Shown piece by piece: positions 56,169 to 64,000 of a stretch of 64,000 nucleotides of DNA (within the stretch, counting starts at the first letter, position 1; each line of letters opens with the position of its first letter). This DNA comes from Nevskiaceae bacterium. GTDB lineage: Bacteria; Pseudomonadota; Gammaproteobacteria; Nevskiales; Nevskiaceae. The notes beneath the pieces are model-generated. The model saw only the letters and a list, made by a program, of their open reading frames with translations, made no database searches and was not told the origin of the DNA. The stretch lies in the NCBI GenBank assembly GCA_004298465.1, contig SCRT01000005.1, positions 1 through 64,000 of the forward strand, given 5' to 3'. The translations under genes and the position numbers were made by a program.

Positions 56169-56411
56169 GCGTCGCCTGCCCGCGCGACAACTGCCTGTGA
56201 TGTCGGCCGCCGCGGGCGCGTCCACGATGGTCCGGTCACCGTCGCGGTGCCACTCCGCACACAGCCGCTGCGAAACCGGATCGAATTTCCAGACGCGGTA
56301 CAGGGCACCGCCGCGCGGGCGGACGTTGCGCAGGCGCGCTGCCATACCGAAGCGCGACGCTTCGCGCGGGCAGTATGCCCGCCCGATGCGGAATGAATCG
56401 AGGGTGTACAT
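56169..56411 (-). other. 81-codon in-frame extension upstream of the fusion-protein pseudogene
   Basis: The ATG at 56411 has a perfect GGAGG with 6-base spacing and opens a frame that reads straight into the pseudogene without a stop. The encoded MYTLDSFRIGRAY and YRVWKFDPVSQRL look protein-like but match no family I recognise. It may be a small first gene of the operon whose stop was lost, or a genuine extension. Confidence 0.35.
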
Positions 56412-56945
56412 GGCTCACCTCCGGCCCCACGGGGCGAAGGCAAGCGAATCAGTTACGCCCGATCGCCTGCCCGCACGATTCCGCGGGTCGTTTCCTCACC
56501 AACGAAGGCGGTCGCGCACTCCTGAAAGCACATGGCCACGACGGTACTCGGGTAACTGTCCATTGAACTCTTGAAAGGAAAATGTCCGCCTTCGATCGTC
56601 CGAAAGCGCGCGGGGCTCTACGCCCGCCTTTTTTACCTGTCAACGGAAATCGAAACGAGCCTCGTGGGGCCGCCCGCGGCACGCTGCGACACGCCCGGCA
56701 GCCGGCACCGGGGACACGTCGGCGACCGCTGGCATCGGACCTGCATTGCCGCGCCGGCGGCCAAGATCAACCGATCGCGATATGCACAGCCGCGCGGTCT
56801 TCGTGCGCCCAAGGGTCGTGCCCGTACCGCTTCATCCCCTAGCGGGCTCGTCATTGACAACGGCAACCACCGCCGGTGTACGGCCGGCCGGGAGCCGCGT
56901 GCGATAATCCCCGCATCTCTTCTCCGTTTACGCCCCCCTTCGATC
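56412..56945. other. 534-bp GC-rich intergenic region between the efflux operon and metG
   Basis: It holds the divergent promoters for the minus-strand operon and metG. A run GGGC-TCTAC-GCCC followed by TTTTTT near 56613-56634 gives a weak terminator-like hairpin on the plus strand. The ORF at 56582 has a fair ribosome site but translates into low-complexity Arg/Pro sequence and is not called. Confidence 0.45.
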
Positions 56946-58985
56946 ATGTCGCGCACGCTTTTCGTCACGAACGCCCTGCCCTACGCGAACGGGCCGATCC
57001 ACCTCGGCCACCTGATCGGCTACATCCAGGCCGACATCTGGGTGCGCTTCCAGCGGCTGCGCGGCAACACCGTGACCTACGTGTGCGCGGACGACGCCCA
57101 CGGCACGCCGATCATGCTGGCAGCGGAAAAGGCCGGCGTGACGCCGGAAACCTTCATCGCAGGAATCCACGACCAGCACGCGCGCGACTTCGCGGACTTC
57201 GGCGTCGCCTTCGACCACTACCATTCCACGCATTCCCCGGAAAACCGCGCCGTCGTGGAACGCATCTATGCGGCGCTGGAAGCTGGCGGGCACATCGTGC
57301 GGCGCAACATCGAACAGGCCTGGGACCCGGCGCGCAGGATGTTCCTGCCCGACCGTTACGTGAAAGGCACCTGCCCGAAGTGCGGGGCCGAGGACCAGTA
57401 CGGCGACAACTGCGAACAGTGCGGCGCCACTTATTCCGCGCGGGAACTGAAGAACCCCTACTCCACGCTGTCGCATGCCGCCCCCGAATGGCGCCCATCG
57501 CAGCATTATTTCTTTGCGCTTTCGCACCTGCAGGAGTCGGTGGAGAACTGGCTCGCCCACGCCAGCGTTCATCCGGCCGTGAAGGCGAAGCTGCACGAAT
57601 GGACGGCGGCAGGGCTGAAGGACTGGGACATCTCCCGCGACGCGCCCTACTTCGGCTTCCAGATTCCCGGCACCACGGACAAATACTTCTACGTGTGGCT
57701 GGACGCGCCGGTTGGCTACTTCGCCAGCCTGCTGGCGCACCTCGGTGGGGACACGGAAAAGCTTGAAAGCTTCATCGGGGCGGCATCCGGCGCCGAGATG
57801 TGGCATTTCATCGGCAAGGACATCATCAATTTCCACGGGCTGTTCTGGCCGGCGATGCTGAAGGGTGCCGGCCTGCGCCAACCCACCGGCCTGTCCGTGA
57901 ACGGCTACCTGACGGTGGACGGCGCGAAGATGAGCAAGAGCCGCGGTACGTTCATCAAGGCGCGCACCTACCTGGACGCCGGCCTGAATCCGGAATACCT
58001 GCGCTACTACTTCGCCGCCAAGCTTGGCCCCGGCGTGGACGACCTCGACCTGAACCTGGCCGACTTCGTGGCGCGCGTGAACAGCGACATCGTCGGCAAG
58101 TACGTGAACATCGCCAGCCGCTGCGCACGCATCCTGGAAGCGCACTTCGACAGCACGCTGGCGGGTGCGGACGCCCCGCTCACGCAGAACACCCGCGCCG
58201 CGCTGCCGGCTATCGCGGAGCATTACGAAGCGCGTCGCTACGCGGCCGCCATGTCGCAGATCGCGGCGCTGGCAGACGACGTCAACGCCTGGCTGCAGGA
58301 TGCCGCGCCGTGGAAAGCGGTGAAATCCACCGACGCCGGCACACGCGCCCAGGCGCAGCGCGACTGCAGCATCGGGCTGGAGGCCTTCCGCCTGCTGACG
58401 CTGGCGCTGGCGCCCGTCATGCCCAAGCTCGCGGCTGCCGCGCAAGCATTCCTCAACCTGCCGCGGCTGGCATGGCGCGACGCCGTGGCGGTGCTGCCCG
58501 ACGGCCATCGCCTCAACGCCTTCACGCTGCTGGCCACCCGCATCGACCCGAAACATATTCAAGCCATGACTGACGCTTCGAAAGAAACCTTGACGACACC
58601 CGCCGCAACACCGGCCGCAGCCCCCCAAGGATCCGGCACGAACCCGCCGGCGCGCCCGCAGATCACCATCGACGACTTCAGCAAGGTGGAACTGCGCATT
58701 GCCCGCATCGAGAACGCGGAAGCCGTTGAAGGCGCGGACAAGCTGTTGAAGCTGTCGCTGGACCTCGGTGAATTCGGCAAGCGCCAGGTGTTCGCCGGCA
58801 TCAAGAAGGCCTACGCGCCGGAAACGCTGATCGGGCGGCTGACGGTCGTCGTCGCCAACCTCGCGCCGCGCAAGATGCGCTTCGGCCTGTCCGAAGGCAT
58901 GGTGTGCGCCGCCAGCTTCGGCGACGGCCAGCCGTTCCTGCTGGCGCCGGATGACGGTGCGCAGCCGGGGATGATTGTTCGCTGA
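56946..58985 (+). CDS. metG: Methionyl-tRNA synthetase
   Basis: Charges tRNA-Met. The 679-residue protein has the HIGH-type H19-L-G-H22, a zinc knuckle with C143, C146, C156 and C159, KMSKS at 328-332, an anticodon-binding helical domain and a C-terminal tRNA-binding OB domain (from about 575, [14 protein letters not shown]) as in E. coli. The ATG at 56946 matches the family; upstream in-frame sequence is not conserved. Confidence 0.97.
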   Translation: MSRTLFVTNALPYANGPIHLGHLIGYIQADIWVRFQRLRGNTVTYVCADDAHGTPIMLAAEKAGVTPETFIAGIHDQHARDFADFGVAFDHYHSTHSPENRAVVERIYAALEAGGHIVRRNIEQAWDPARRMFLPDRYVKGTCPKCGAEDQYGDNCEQCGATYSARELKNPYSTLSHAAPEWRPSQHYFFALSHLQESVENWLAHASVHPAVKAKLHEWTAAGLKDWDISRDAPYFGFQIPGTTDKYFYVWLDAPVGYFASLLAHLGGDTEKLESFIGAASGAEMWHFIGKDIINFHGLFWPAMLKGAGLRQPTGLSVNGYLTVDGAKMSKSRGTFIKARTYLDAGLNPEYLRYYFAAKLGPGVDDLDLNLADFVARVNSDIVGKYVNIASRCARILEAHFDSTLAGADAPLTQNTRAALPAIAEHYEARRYAAAMSQIAALADDVNAWLQDAAPWKAVKSTDAGTRAQAQRDCSIGLEAFRLLTLALAPVMPKLAAAAQAFLNLPRLAWRDAVAVLPDGHRLNAFTLLATRIDPKHIQAMTDASKETLTTPAATPAAAPQGSGTNPPARPQITIDDFSKVELRIARIENAEAVEGADKLLKLSLDLGEFGKRQVFAGIKKAYAPETLIGRLTVVVANLAPRKMRFGLSEGMVCAASFGDGQPFLLAPDDGAQPGMIVR

Positions 58986-59002
58986 ACGCGAACAGTCGTC
59001 AG

Positions 59003-59079
59003 TGATTCGAGATTCGGGATTGGAACGTACGCAAATCATGACCGACCCGCTCATCTCCAATCACGAATCCCCAATCTCG
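59003..59079. repeat. GATTCGGGATT-type inverted repeat over the rnfB start
   Basis: CGAGATTCGGGATTGGA (about 59008-59024) and its imperfect inverse near 59056-59078 flank the proposed rnfB ATG. This motif class is widespread in xanthomonad intergenic DNA. The first residues of the annotated protein (SNHESPIS) are repeat-encoded. Confidence 0.55.
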
Positions 59080-59688
59080 CGCGATTTGGTTGGGCGGATC
59101 GACGCTGTCCTGCCGCAGACGCAGTGCACGCGCTGCGGCTTCGCCGACTGCCGCGCCTATGCGGAGGCGATGGCGCACGGCGAGGCCGAGATCAACCGCT
59201 GCCCGCCGGGCGGGGCGGCGGGCATCCAGACGCTGGCGGAACTGCTAGGGCGCCCGGTGCTGCCGCTGGACCCGGACTGCGGCAGCGAGGAAACCGCGCC
59301 CATGGTTGCCTTCGTGCGCGAGGACGAGTGCATCGGCTGCTACAAGTGCGCGCGCGCCTGCCCGGTCGACGCTTTCGTCGGCGCACGGCAGCGCCTGCAT
59401 ACCGTCATCGAAAGCGAGTGCACGGGATGCGAGTTATGCATCCCGGCCTGCCCGGTGGACTGCATCGAACTGCGCCCGCGTCAGGTGGACGGCGACTTTG
59501 CCCGGCAGCGCGCCGATCACTCGCGCCGCCGCTATGCCGCGCATCAGGCACACATGGCGGAACGCGCCTCGGAACGCGAAGCCATGGGCGCCACGCATAT
59601 CGCGCACGCGGCCCGTGAAGCCCGCATCACCAGCTTCCTCGGTGCAGCTCGCGGCCGCATCGGACGTCCCGGCGGCCCCCGTCGATGA
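59038..59688 (+). CDS. rnfB: RnfB-like ferredoxin (electron transport complex subunit B)
   Basis: A 216-residue iron-sulfur protein. An N-terminal Fe-S domain has CTRCGFADC ... CPPG, followed by two [4Fe-4S] ferredoxin motifs CIGCYKCARACP and CTGCELCIPACP; an Arg/Ala-rich tail follows. The membrane anchor of classical RnfB is absent and no other rnf genes are present, as in xanthomonads. The start is uncertain: the ATG at 59038 lies in a dispersed repeat, and a TTG at 59086 (just before VGRIDAVLPQTQC) is an alternative. Confidence 0.88.
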   Translation: MTDPLISNHESPISRDLVGRIDAVLPQTQCTRCGFADCRAYAEAMAHGEAEINRCPPGGAAGIQTLAELLGRPVLPLDPDCGSEETAPMVAFVREDECIGCYKCARACPVDAFVGARQRLHTVIESECTGCELCIPACPVDCIELRPRQVDGDFARQRADHSRRRYAAHQAHMAERASEREAMGATHIAHAAREARITSFLGAARGRIGRPGGPRR

Positions 59689-60335
59689 ATGCCGAACAGC
59701 GCCGCGAATTCTTCGCACGCCTCGCCGCCGCCAACCCGAATCCGCGCAGCGAACTGCAGTACCGCGACCCCTTTGAACTGCTCATCGCCGTGGTGCTCTC
59801 CGCGCAGGCGACGGACGTGTCCGTCAACAAGGCTACCGCGAAGCTCTATGCCGTTGCGCACACCCCGCAGGCGATCCTGGCGCTGGGCGAGGACGGGCTG
59901 AAGCCGTACATCAAGACCATCGGGCTGTTCAACACCAAGGCGCGGAACATCATCGGCCTGTGCCAGCGGCTGATCGACAACTTCGGCGGCGCGGTGCCGT
60001 CCGACCGCAAGCAGCTGGCCACGTTGCCCGGCGTCGGCTGGAAGACCGCCAGCGTGGTCGCCAACGTCGCCTTCAGCCAACCCACCATCGCGGTGGACAC
60101 GCACATCTTCCGCATCGCCAACCGCACCGGCCTGGCCCCTGGCAAGACGCCGGACGCCGTATCCGCGAAGCTGGAAAGGATCGTGCCGGCGGAATACCTG
60201 CACAATGCCCACCACTGGCTGATCCTCCACGGCCGCTACGTGTGCAAGGCGCGCAAGCCGGAATGCTGGCGCTGCAACGTTGCCGACCTGTGCCGCTACC
60301 AGCCCAAGACGCCGGCGCCGCCCCCTGCGGACTGA
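59685..60335 (+). CDS. nth: Endonuclease III
   Basis: A DNA glycosylase/AP lyase removing oxidised pyrimidines. The 216-residue protein has the helix-hairpin-helix LPGVGWKTA with catalytic K120, catalytic D138 (AVDTHIF), the same positions as in E. coli Nth, and the C-terminal [4Fe-4S] motif C-x6-C-x2-C-x5-C (CKARKPECWRCNVADLC). It overlaps rnfB by 4 bases, a common pairing. Confidence 0.97.
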   Translation: MNAEQRREFFARLAAANPNPRSELQYRDPFELLIAVVLSAQATDVSVNKATAKLYAVAHTPQAILALGEDGLKPYIKTIGLFNTKARNIIGLCQRLIDNFGGAVPSDRKQLATLPGVGWKTASVVANVAFSQPTIAVDTHIFRIANRTGLAPGKTPDAVSAKLERIVPAEYLHNAHHWLILHGRYVCKARKPECWRCNVADLCRYQPKTPAPPPAD

Positions 60336-60348
60336 AGCCGAGGTGCCC

Positions 60349-61338
60349 ATGGACATTGCCCCGCCGTCGGCCACGGACGGATTCATCAACTCGCCCGCCG
60401 AACTGCTGCGCGAACTGCAGCTCGACCCGGCATTGCCGGAGCTCGATGCCGCGCGCCGGCGTGAATTTCCGCTCCACGTGCCACGCAGCTTCGTGCGCCG
60501 CATGCGCTGCGGCGACCCCCGCGACCCGCTGTTCCTGCAAGTGTGGCCAGCCGCCGCAGAAGCTATGGAAACGGCCGGCTTTAGCCTTGACGCGGTCGGC
60601 GAGCTCGGCCAACGCGAAGCGGGCGGCGTGATCCGCAAGTACCACGGCCGCGCGCTGATCGTCACCACCGGCGCCTGCGCCGTGAACTGCCGCTACTGCT
60701 TCCGCCGCCACTTTCCCTATGCCCAGTCCGCAGCCGACGGCCATGACTGGCACACGACGCTGGACACCCTCGCGGCAGACCCCAGCATCAGTGAAGCCAT
60801 CCTGTCCGGCGGCGATCCGCTGTCGCTGTCAAATGCCAGACTCGCGGCGCTGGTGCATGGGCTAGACGCCATTCCGCACCTGAAGCGGCTACGTATCCAC
60901 ACGCGCGTGCCGGTCGTCCAGCCATCACGCGTGGACGCGGGCTGCATTGGCTGGCTGACGGGTGGACGCCTGCAGCGCATTGTCGTCGTGCATGCCAACC
61001 ATGCCAACGAAATTGACGCGGATGTGGCCGCCGCCTGCCAGCGCCTGCGCGGCACCGGCGCCTTGCTGCTCAACCAGTCCGTCTTGCTGCGCGGCGTCAA
61101 CGACAGCGCCACCGCATTGGCCACGCTTTCGTACCGGCTTTGTGAAGTCGGTATCCTGCCTTATTATCTGCACATGCTGGATCGCGTCCAGGGGGCTGCA
61201 CATTTCGAAGTGCAGGAGTTGGAAGCGACCCGACTGATGAAGGAACTGGTTGCCGAACTGCCGGGTTATCTCGTTCCGCGACTGGTGCGTGAAATTTCGG
61301 GGCGGCTTGCAAAAACGAGGGTGCAATGGTCGGATTAG
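60349..61338 (+). CDS. epmB: EF-P beta-lysylation protein EpmB
   Basis: A lysine 2,3-aminomutase-like radical SAM enzyme that makes beta-lysine for modifying elongation factor P. The 329-residue protein has C-x3-C-x2-C in GACAVNCRYCFRRHF at about 105-120, ILSGGDPLSLSN, HTRVPVVQPSRV and LLNQSVLLRGVND. The ATG at 60349 follows nth by 13 bases. epmA and efp are not in the window. Confidence 0.93.
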   Translation: MDIAPPSATDGFINSPAELLRELQLDPALPELDAARRREFPLHVPRSFVRRMRCGDPRDPLFLQVWPAAAEAMETAGFSLDAVGELGQREAGGVIRKYHGRALIVTTGACAVNCRYCFRRHFPYAQSAADGHDWHTTLDTLAADPSISEAILSGGDPLSLSNARLAALVHGLDAIPHLKRLRIHTRVPVVQPSRVDAGCIGWLTGGRLQRIVVVHANHANEIDADVAAACQRLRGTGALLLNQSVLLRGVNDSATALATLSYRLCEVGILPYYLHMLDRVQGAAHFEVQELEATRLMKELVAELPGYLVPRLVREISGRLAKTRVQWSD

Positions 61339-63389
61339 TGGTGATGCCAACCGAACTGATCCAAACCGCGAGCGGGGTTCTGCTGGTCCTTTCGGCAGTG
61401 GAAGACGCTGCGCTGCGCATCGAGCGTTACCTGCGCAACCAGGGCCACCCGATGCGGACCGCCTGGATCTGCGATCTCGAAGACCTGGAAGACGCCTTGC
61501 GCGGCAGCCTTCCCGACATCCTGCTGTGTGAACGCGGGCTGAAAGCGGCACCGCTTGAAAAGGTGGCCGGCCTGTGCCGCGACCTGCTTCCCGGGCTGCC
61601 CATCCTGCTGATCGATCCGGAGCGGACATCCGACGCCCTGTCAGAGGCATTTGCCGCTGGGGCACAGGATGTCGTGTCCATAAAAGACCCGCCACACCTG
61701 CGCCACCTGGAAGGGGTGGTGCTGCGCGAAGTGGTCACCTACAACCATCTGCGCGACCTGCAGCGGACACGCGCCCGCCTGGAGGAATTCGAATCCCGGG
61801 ACCGGCGCCTGACGCAAAGCGCAACCGTGCCCATCGTGCGCATCCAGGAAGGCATCGTGACCGAGGCCAACCCCCCGTTCGCCGCGCTGCTCGCGCAGGA
61901 GGACACCACCAGCCTGCTCGGCATGCCCTTCGTCGATCTCGTCGCATCAGAGCAGCGCAGTCGCATCAAGGATCGACTGCGTCAAATCATCAACGGCAAG
62001 CACAGCGGCGAGACCTTGTCGCTGGCCTTGCAGGCATCGGGCCACACGGCGAAAGTCACCGCGCGTCTCACGCTGGACAGCGCCGACGGGGAGCCCGGCA
62101 TCGAATTCGTGGTTCCGCACCAGGAACCGACCACGGAAGCTGCAGGTTCGGCCCGCAACGGGCGTGCCGTGCTGGTCGCCGCCATGGGTGCTGCTGCGGC
62201 CGACAAGCACCTGCGCGCCATCATCCTGGTCAAGCTGGATTGCTACGGTGAACTGGAACGGCGCATCGGCTTCGTCGACGCCGAGGAAGTGCGCAACCTG
62301 GTCGCGGCCGACATCCGCGAACATCTCGCAGAGACCGACACCTTGGCGATCTTCGCGGACGACGAACTCGGGCTGGTCATCGAAAGGCCGGATATCAGCG
62401 GTATCGAGGAATTCGCCAACACGATGCGCGCCGGTATCGGACGCAAGATCTTTGCGACTCCCCGGCACGAAGCCCAGGTCACGGCCAGTGCGGCGATCTA
62501 CCCGCTCAGCAATGGCGAGAACCCGGACACCGTCCTGCAGGAGCTTGCCCAGCGGGTTCGTACCCTGCCGCCGGGAAGCAGTGACCCGGTCGCCATACTT
62601 GGCGCCACGGCCAAGGAAAAGATCGCAGAACGCGACACTCGGCGCATCGTCACGAATGTGCGCAAAGCGCTCGAGGACGGCCGGCTGAAGCTCGCCTACC
62701 AGGTGATTTCCAACCTGGAAGGCACCACAAACGACCGCTTCGACATCCTGCTGCGCATGCTCGATGAGGCCGGCCACGAGACCCATGCCGCCGAATTCCT
62801 GCCGCAGGCCCGTCAAGCCGGAATGATGCGCACGATCGACCGCTGGGTCGTGGCGCGTGTCGTGAAATTGCTCGCCAAACGCAAGGGTGGAGAAATCCTG
62901 TTCACCAAGCTGTCGGAAGATTCCATCGCCGACGTTGAGCCCTTCATCCAGTGGCTCGGCAGCCAACTCGAGGCCGCTGCTTTCAAGCCTCATTCACTGG
63001 TCCTGGAAGCACAGGAAGCCACGGTGCTCATGCACCTGCGCAAGGCGCGGAACCTGTGCGAAGCCCTGCACAACGCCGGCGTCGATTTCGCGATCGAACA
63101 GTTCGGTATCGACCCCGGCGCCGCGAAACTGCTGGACTACCTGCCAGTGCAATACGTGAAGTTCCATCCGGACTACACGCGCGAATTCGCCAACACAGCC
63201 CGCCAGCGCCGCCTGAAGGAACTGCTCAGCGCCGCACGTACGCGCAACGCCCGGACCATCATTTCCTACGTGGAAGACCCCAGCGTCATGGCCGGCATGT
63301 GGCAGCTGGGCGCGAACTTCGTCCAAGGCTTCGGTGTACGCACGCCGGAAAGCATGATCGTCCGCGACACGCTGGAAAAGGCGCGCTGA
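61326..63389 (+). CDS. fimX: FimX-like c-di-GMP effector with degenerate GGDEF and EAL domains
   Basis: A 687-residue protein with a response-regulator-like domain (about 15-135), a PAS domain (about 155-265), a GGDEF-like domain (about 285-430) and an EAL-like domain (about 445-685). The catalytic motifs are lost: GGDEF reads ADDEL (344-348) and EAL reads DIL (473-475), so it should bind but neither make nor cut c-di-GMP. FimX of Pseudomonas and Xanthomonas has this architecture and size and controls type IV pili through PilZ and PilB. The start has GAGGG upstream and overlaps epmB by 13 bases. Confidence 0.85.
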   Translation: MVGLVVMPTELIQTASGVLLVLSAVEDAALRIERYLRNQGHPMRTAWICDLEDLEDALRGSLPDILLCERGLKAAPLEKVAGLCRDLLPGLPILLIDPERTSDALSEAFAAGAQDVVSIKDPPHLRHLEGVVLREVVTYNHLRDLQRTRARLEEFESRDRRLTQSATVPIVRIQEGIVTEANPPFAALLAQEDTTSLLGMPFVDLVASEQRSRIKDRLRQIINGKHSGETLSLALQASGHTAKVTARLTLDSADGEPGIEFVVPHQEPTTEAAGSARNGRAVLVAAMGAAAADKHLRAIILVKLDCYGELERRIGFVDAEEVRNLVAADIREHLAETDTLAIFADDELGLVIERPDISGIEEFANTMRAGIGRKIFATPRHEAQVTASAAIYPLSNGENPDTVLQELAQRVRTLPPGSSDPVAILGATAKEKIAERDTRRIVTNVRKALEDGRLKLAYQVISNLEGTTNDRFDILLRMLDEAGHETHAAEFLPQARQAGMMRTIDRWVVARVVKLLAKRKGGEILFTKLSEDSIADVEPFIQWLGSQLEAAAFKPHSLVLEAQEATVLMHLRKARNLCEALHNAGVDFAIEQFGIDPGAAKLLDYLPVQYVKFHPDYTREFANTARQRRLKELLSAARTRNARTIISYVEDPSVMAGMWQLGANFVQGFGVRTPESMIVRDTLEKAR

Positions 63390-63475
63390 AATTGAGGGAT
63401 GGGGATTCGCGAAAGCTTCGCGCTCGAATTCCTAATCTCCAATTCCTGATTCCGGCGCACCAGCTCTCAGGTAGC
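63390..63475. repeat. GATTCGGGATT-class repeat between fimX and htpX
   Basis: GGGATGGGGATTCG, a perfect CGCGAA/TTCGCG hairpin (63408-63422), then CGAATTCC and CCAATTCC units. Related in sequence to the repeat at rnfB. It fills the 113-base convergent gap and may also end transcription. Confidence 0.45.
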
Positions 63476-63502
63476 GGGAATCGGCGCGTGTGACACGCGA
63501 CT

Positions 63503-64000
63503 TCAGCCCACCTTCTGCAGCGCTGCAATGCGGTCATCCAGCGGCGGGTGCGTCATGAACAGTTGTGACAGTTTGCCACCGGTGATGCCCATGGCCGTCA
63601 TGTTTTGAGGCAGCCCGCCAGCATCGTGCCCGCCTTTCAGCCGCTGCAACGCCGCAATCATCTTTCGCTTGCCCGCCAAGTGCGCCCCGCCGGCGTCGGC
63701 GTGGAATTCACGCCAGCGCGAGAACGCGCACACGATCATGGTGGCCGCGAAGCCGAGCACCACCTGCAACGCCATCACCGTCATGAAGTACCCCATGCCG
63801 ACGCCTTCCCGCGAGTCGCGTTTGAAGACGAGCTGGTCCACGGCATAGCCGATGACGCGCGCCAGAAAGAACACGAAGGTGTTCACGACGCCCTGCACGA
63901 GCGTGAGCGTCACCATGTCGCCGTTCGCGATGTGGGTGATCTCGTGGCCCAGCACGCCTTCCACCTCGTCACGGTCCATGGACTGCAGCAGGCCGGAGGA
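63503..64000 (-). CDS. htpX: Protease HtpX (C-terminal part; continues beyond the window)
   Basis: A membrane zinc metalloprotease for quality control of inner-membrane proteins, heat-shock induced in E. coli. The visible 165 residues include the zinc motif [12 protein letters not shown], two membrane helices ([17 protein letters not shown] and [18 protein letters not shown]), the third ligand region [15 protein letters not shown] and the terminal [16 protein letters not shown]. The 5' end lies past 64000. Confidence 0.95.
   Translation of the reverse strand, partial: SSGLLQSMDRDEVEGVLGHEITHIANGDMVTLTLVQGVVNTFVFFLARVIGYAVDQLVFKRDSREGVGMGYFMTVMALQVVLGFAATMIVCAFSRWREFHADAGGAHLAGKRKMIAALQRLKGGHDAGGLPQNMTAMGITGGKLSQLFMTHPPLDDRIAALQKVG

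Noticed and set aside
56582-56842. 86-codon ORF with a fair ribosome site upstream of metG
   Set aside because: The translation is Arg/Pro/Ala low complexity, overlaps a hairpin with a T-run, and matches no family.
1-64000. CRISPR array or prophage
   Set aside because: No regularly spaced identical repeats were seen, and no integrase, capsid, terminase or portal gene is present.

Overview
The window reads as one chromosomal segment of a GC-rich gammaproteobacterium, most likely Xanthomonadales/Lysobacterales (Rhodanobacteraceae-like; family uncertain). The reasons are the mcp-cheR-cheD-cheB order, a Tat-exported HiPIP, the coxB-coxA-coxC-DUF2909-surf1-ctaA-cyoE cluster, fimX behind epmB, a stand-alone rnfB next to nth, and intergenic GATTCGGGATT-type repeats. 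No rRNA, tRNA, CRISPR array or phage was found.

Layout. 1-4000: end of a chemotaxis operon (mcp tail, cheR, cheD, cheB, a receptor-like protein), closed by a 143-bp MITE. 4715-12585: minus-strand central metabolism (gor, tkt, gap, pgk) with an iron-uptake energiser (exbB-exbD-tonB) behind a Fur-like site. 12799-16065: redoxin, mtgA, thiD-thiE. 16134-21068: hemL, ftsY-ftsE-ftsX and rpoH, with a near-perfect CIRCE operator before rpoH. 21128-29376: aa3 cytochrome c oxidase genes and heme A synthesis genes. 29514-33251: bioB-bioF-bioD divergent from comF across a BirA-like operator. 33478-39124: MpaB-family oxygenase, serA, crotonase, HiPIP (Fur-like box), class II aldolase, phosphoglycolate phosphatase.

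39395-45081 is the most interesting stretch. A low-GC spacer and a structured leader precede ompW. A second multi-stem element follows, then four genes (CuA/cytochrome c subunit II, heme-copper subunit I, SCO/SenC protein, membrane protein) and a convergent hemerythrin. The order matches the norSY-senC-orf1 (sNOR) nitric oxide reductase cluster of ammonia oxidisers. Subunit I keeps all six metal-binding histidines but has Asn where oxidases carry the His-Tyr cross-link tyrosine.

45276-56411: GNAT, an MDR oxidoreductase, dcd, mrp, then kup and an HME-RND efflux operon whose membrane-fusion gene is broken by a frameshifting deletion and an amber codon. This block separates mrp from metG, which are neighbours in many gammaproteobacteria. 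56946-64000: metG, rnfB, nth, epmB, fimX (degenerate REC-PAS-GGDEF-EAL) and the 3' part of htpX. Regulatory themes visible in the DNA are Fur (exbB, HiPIP), HrcA/CIRCE (rpoH) and BirA (bio).
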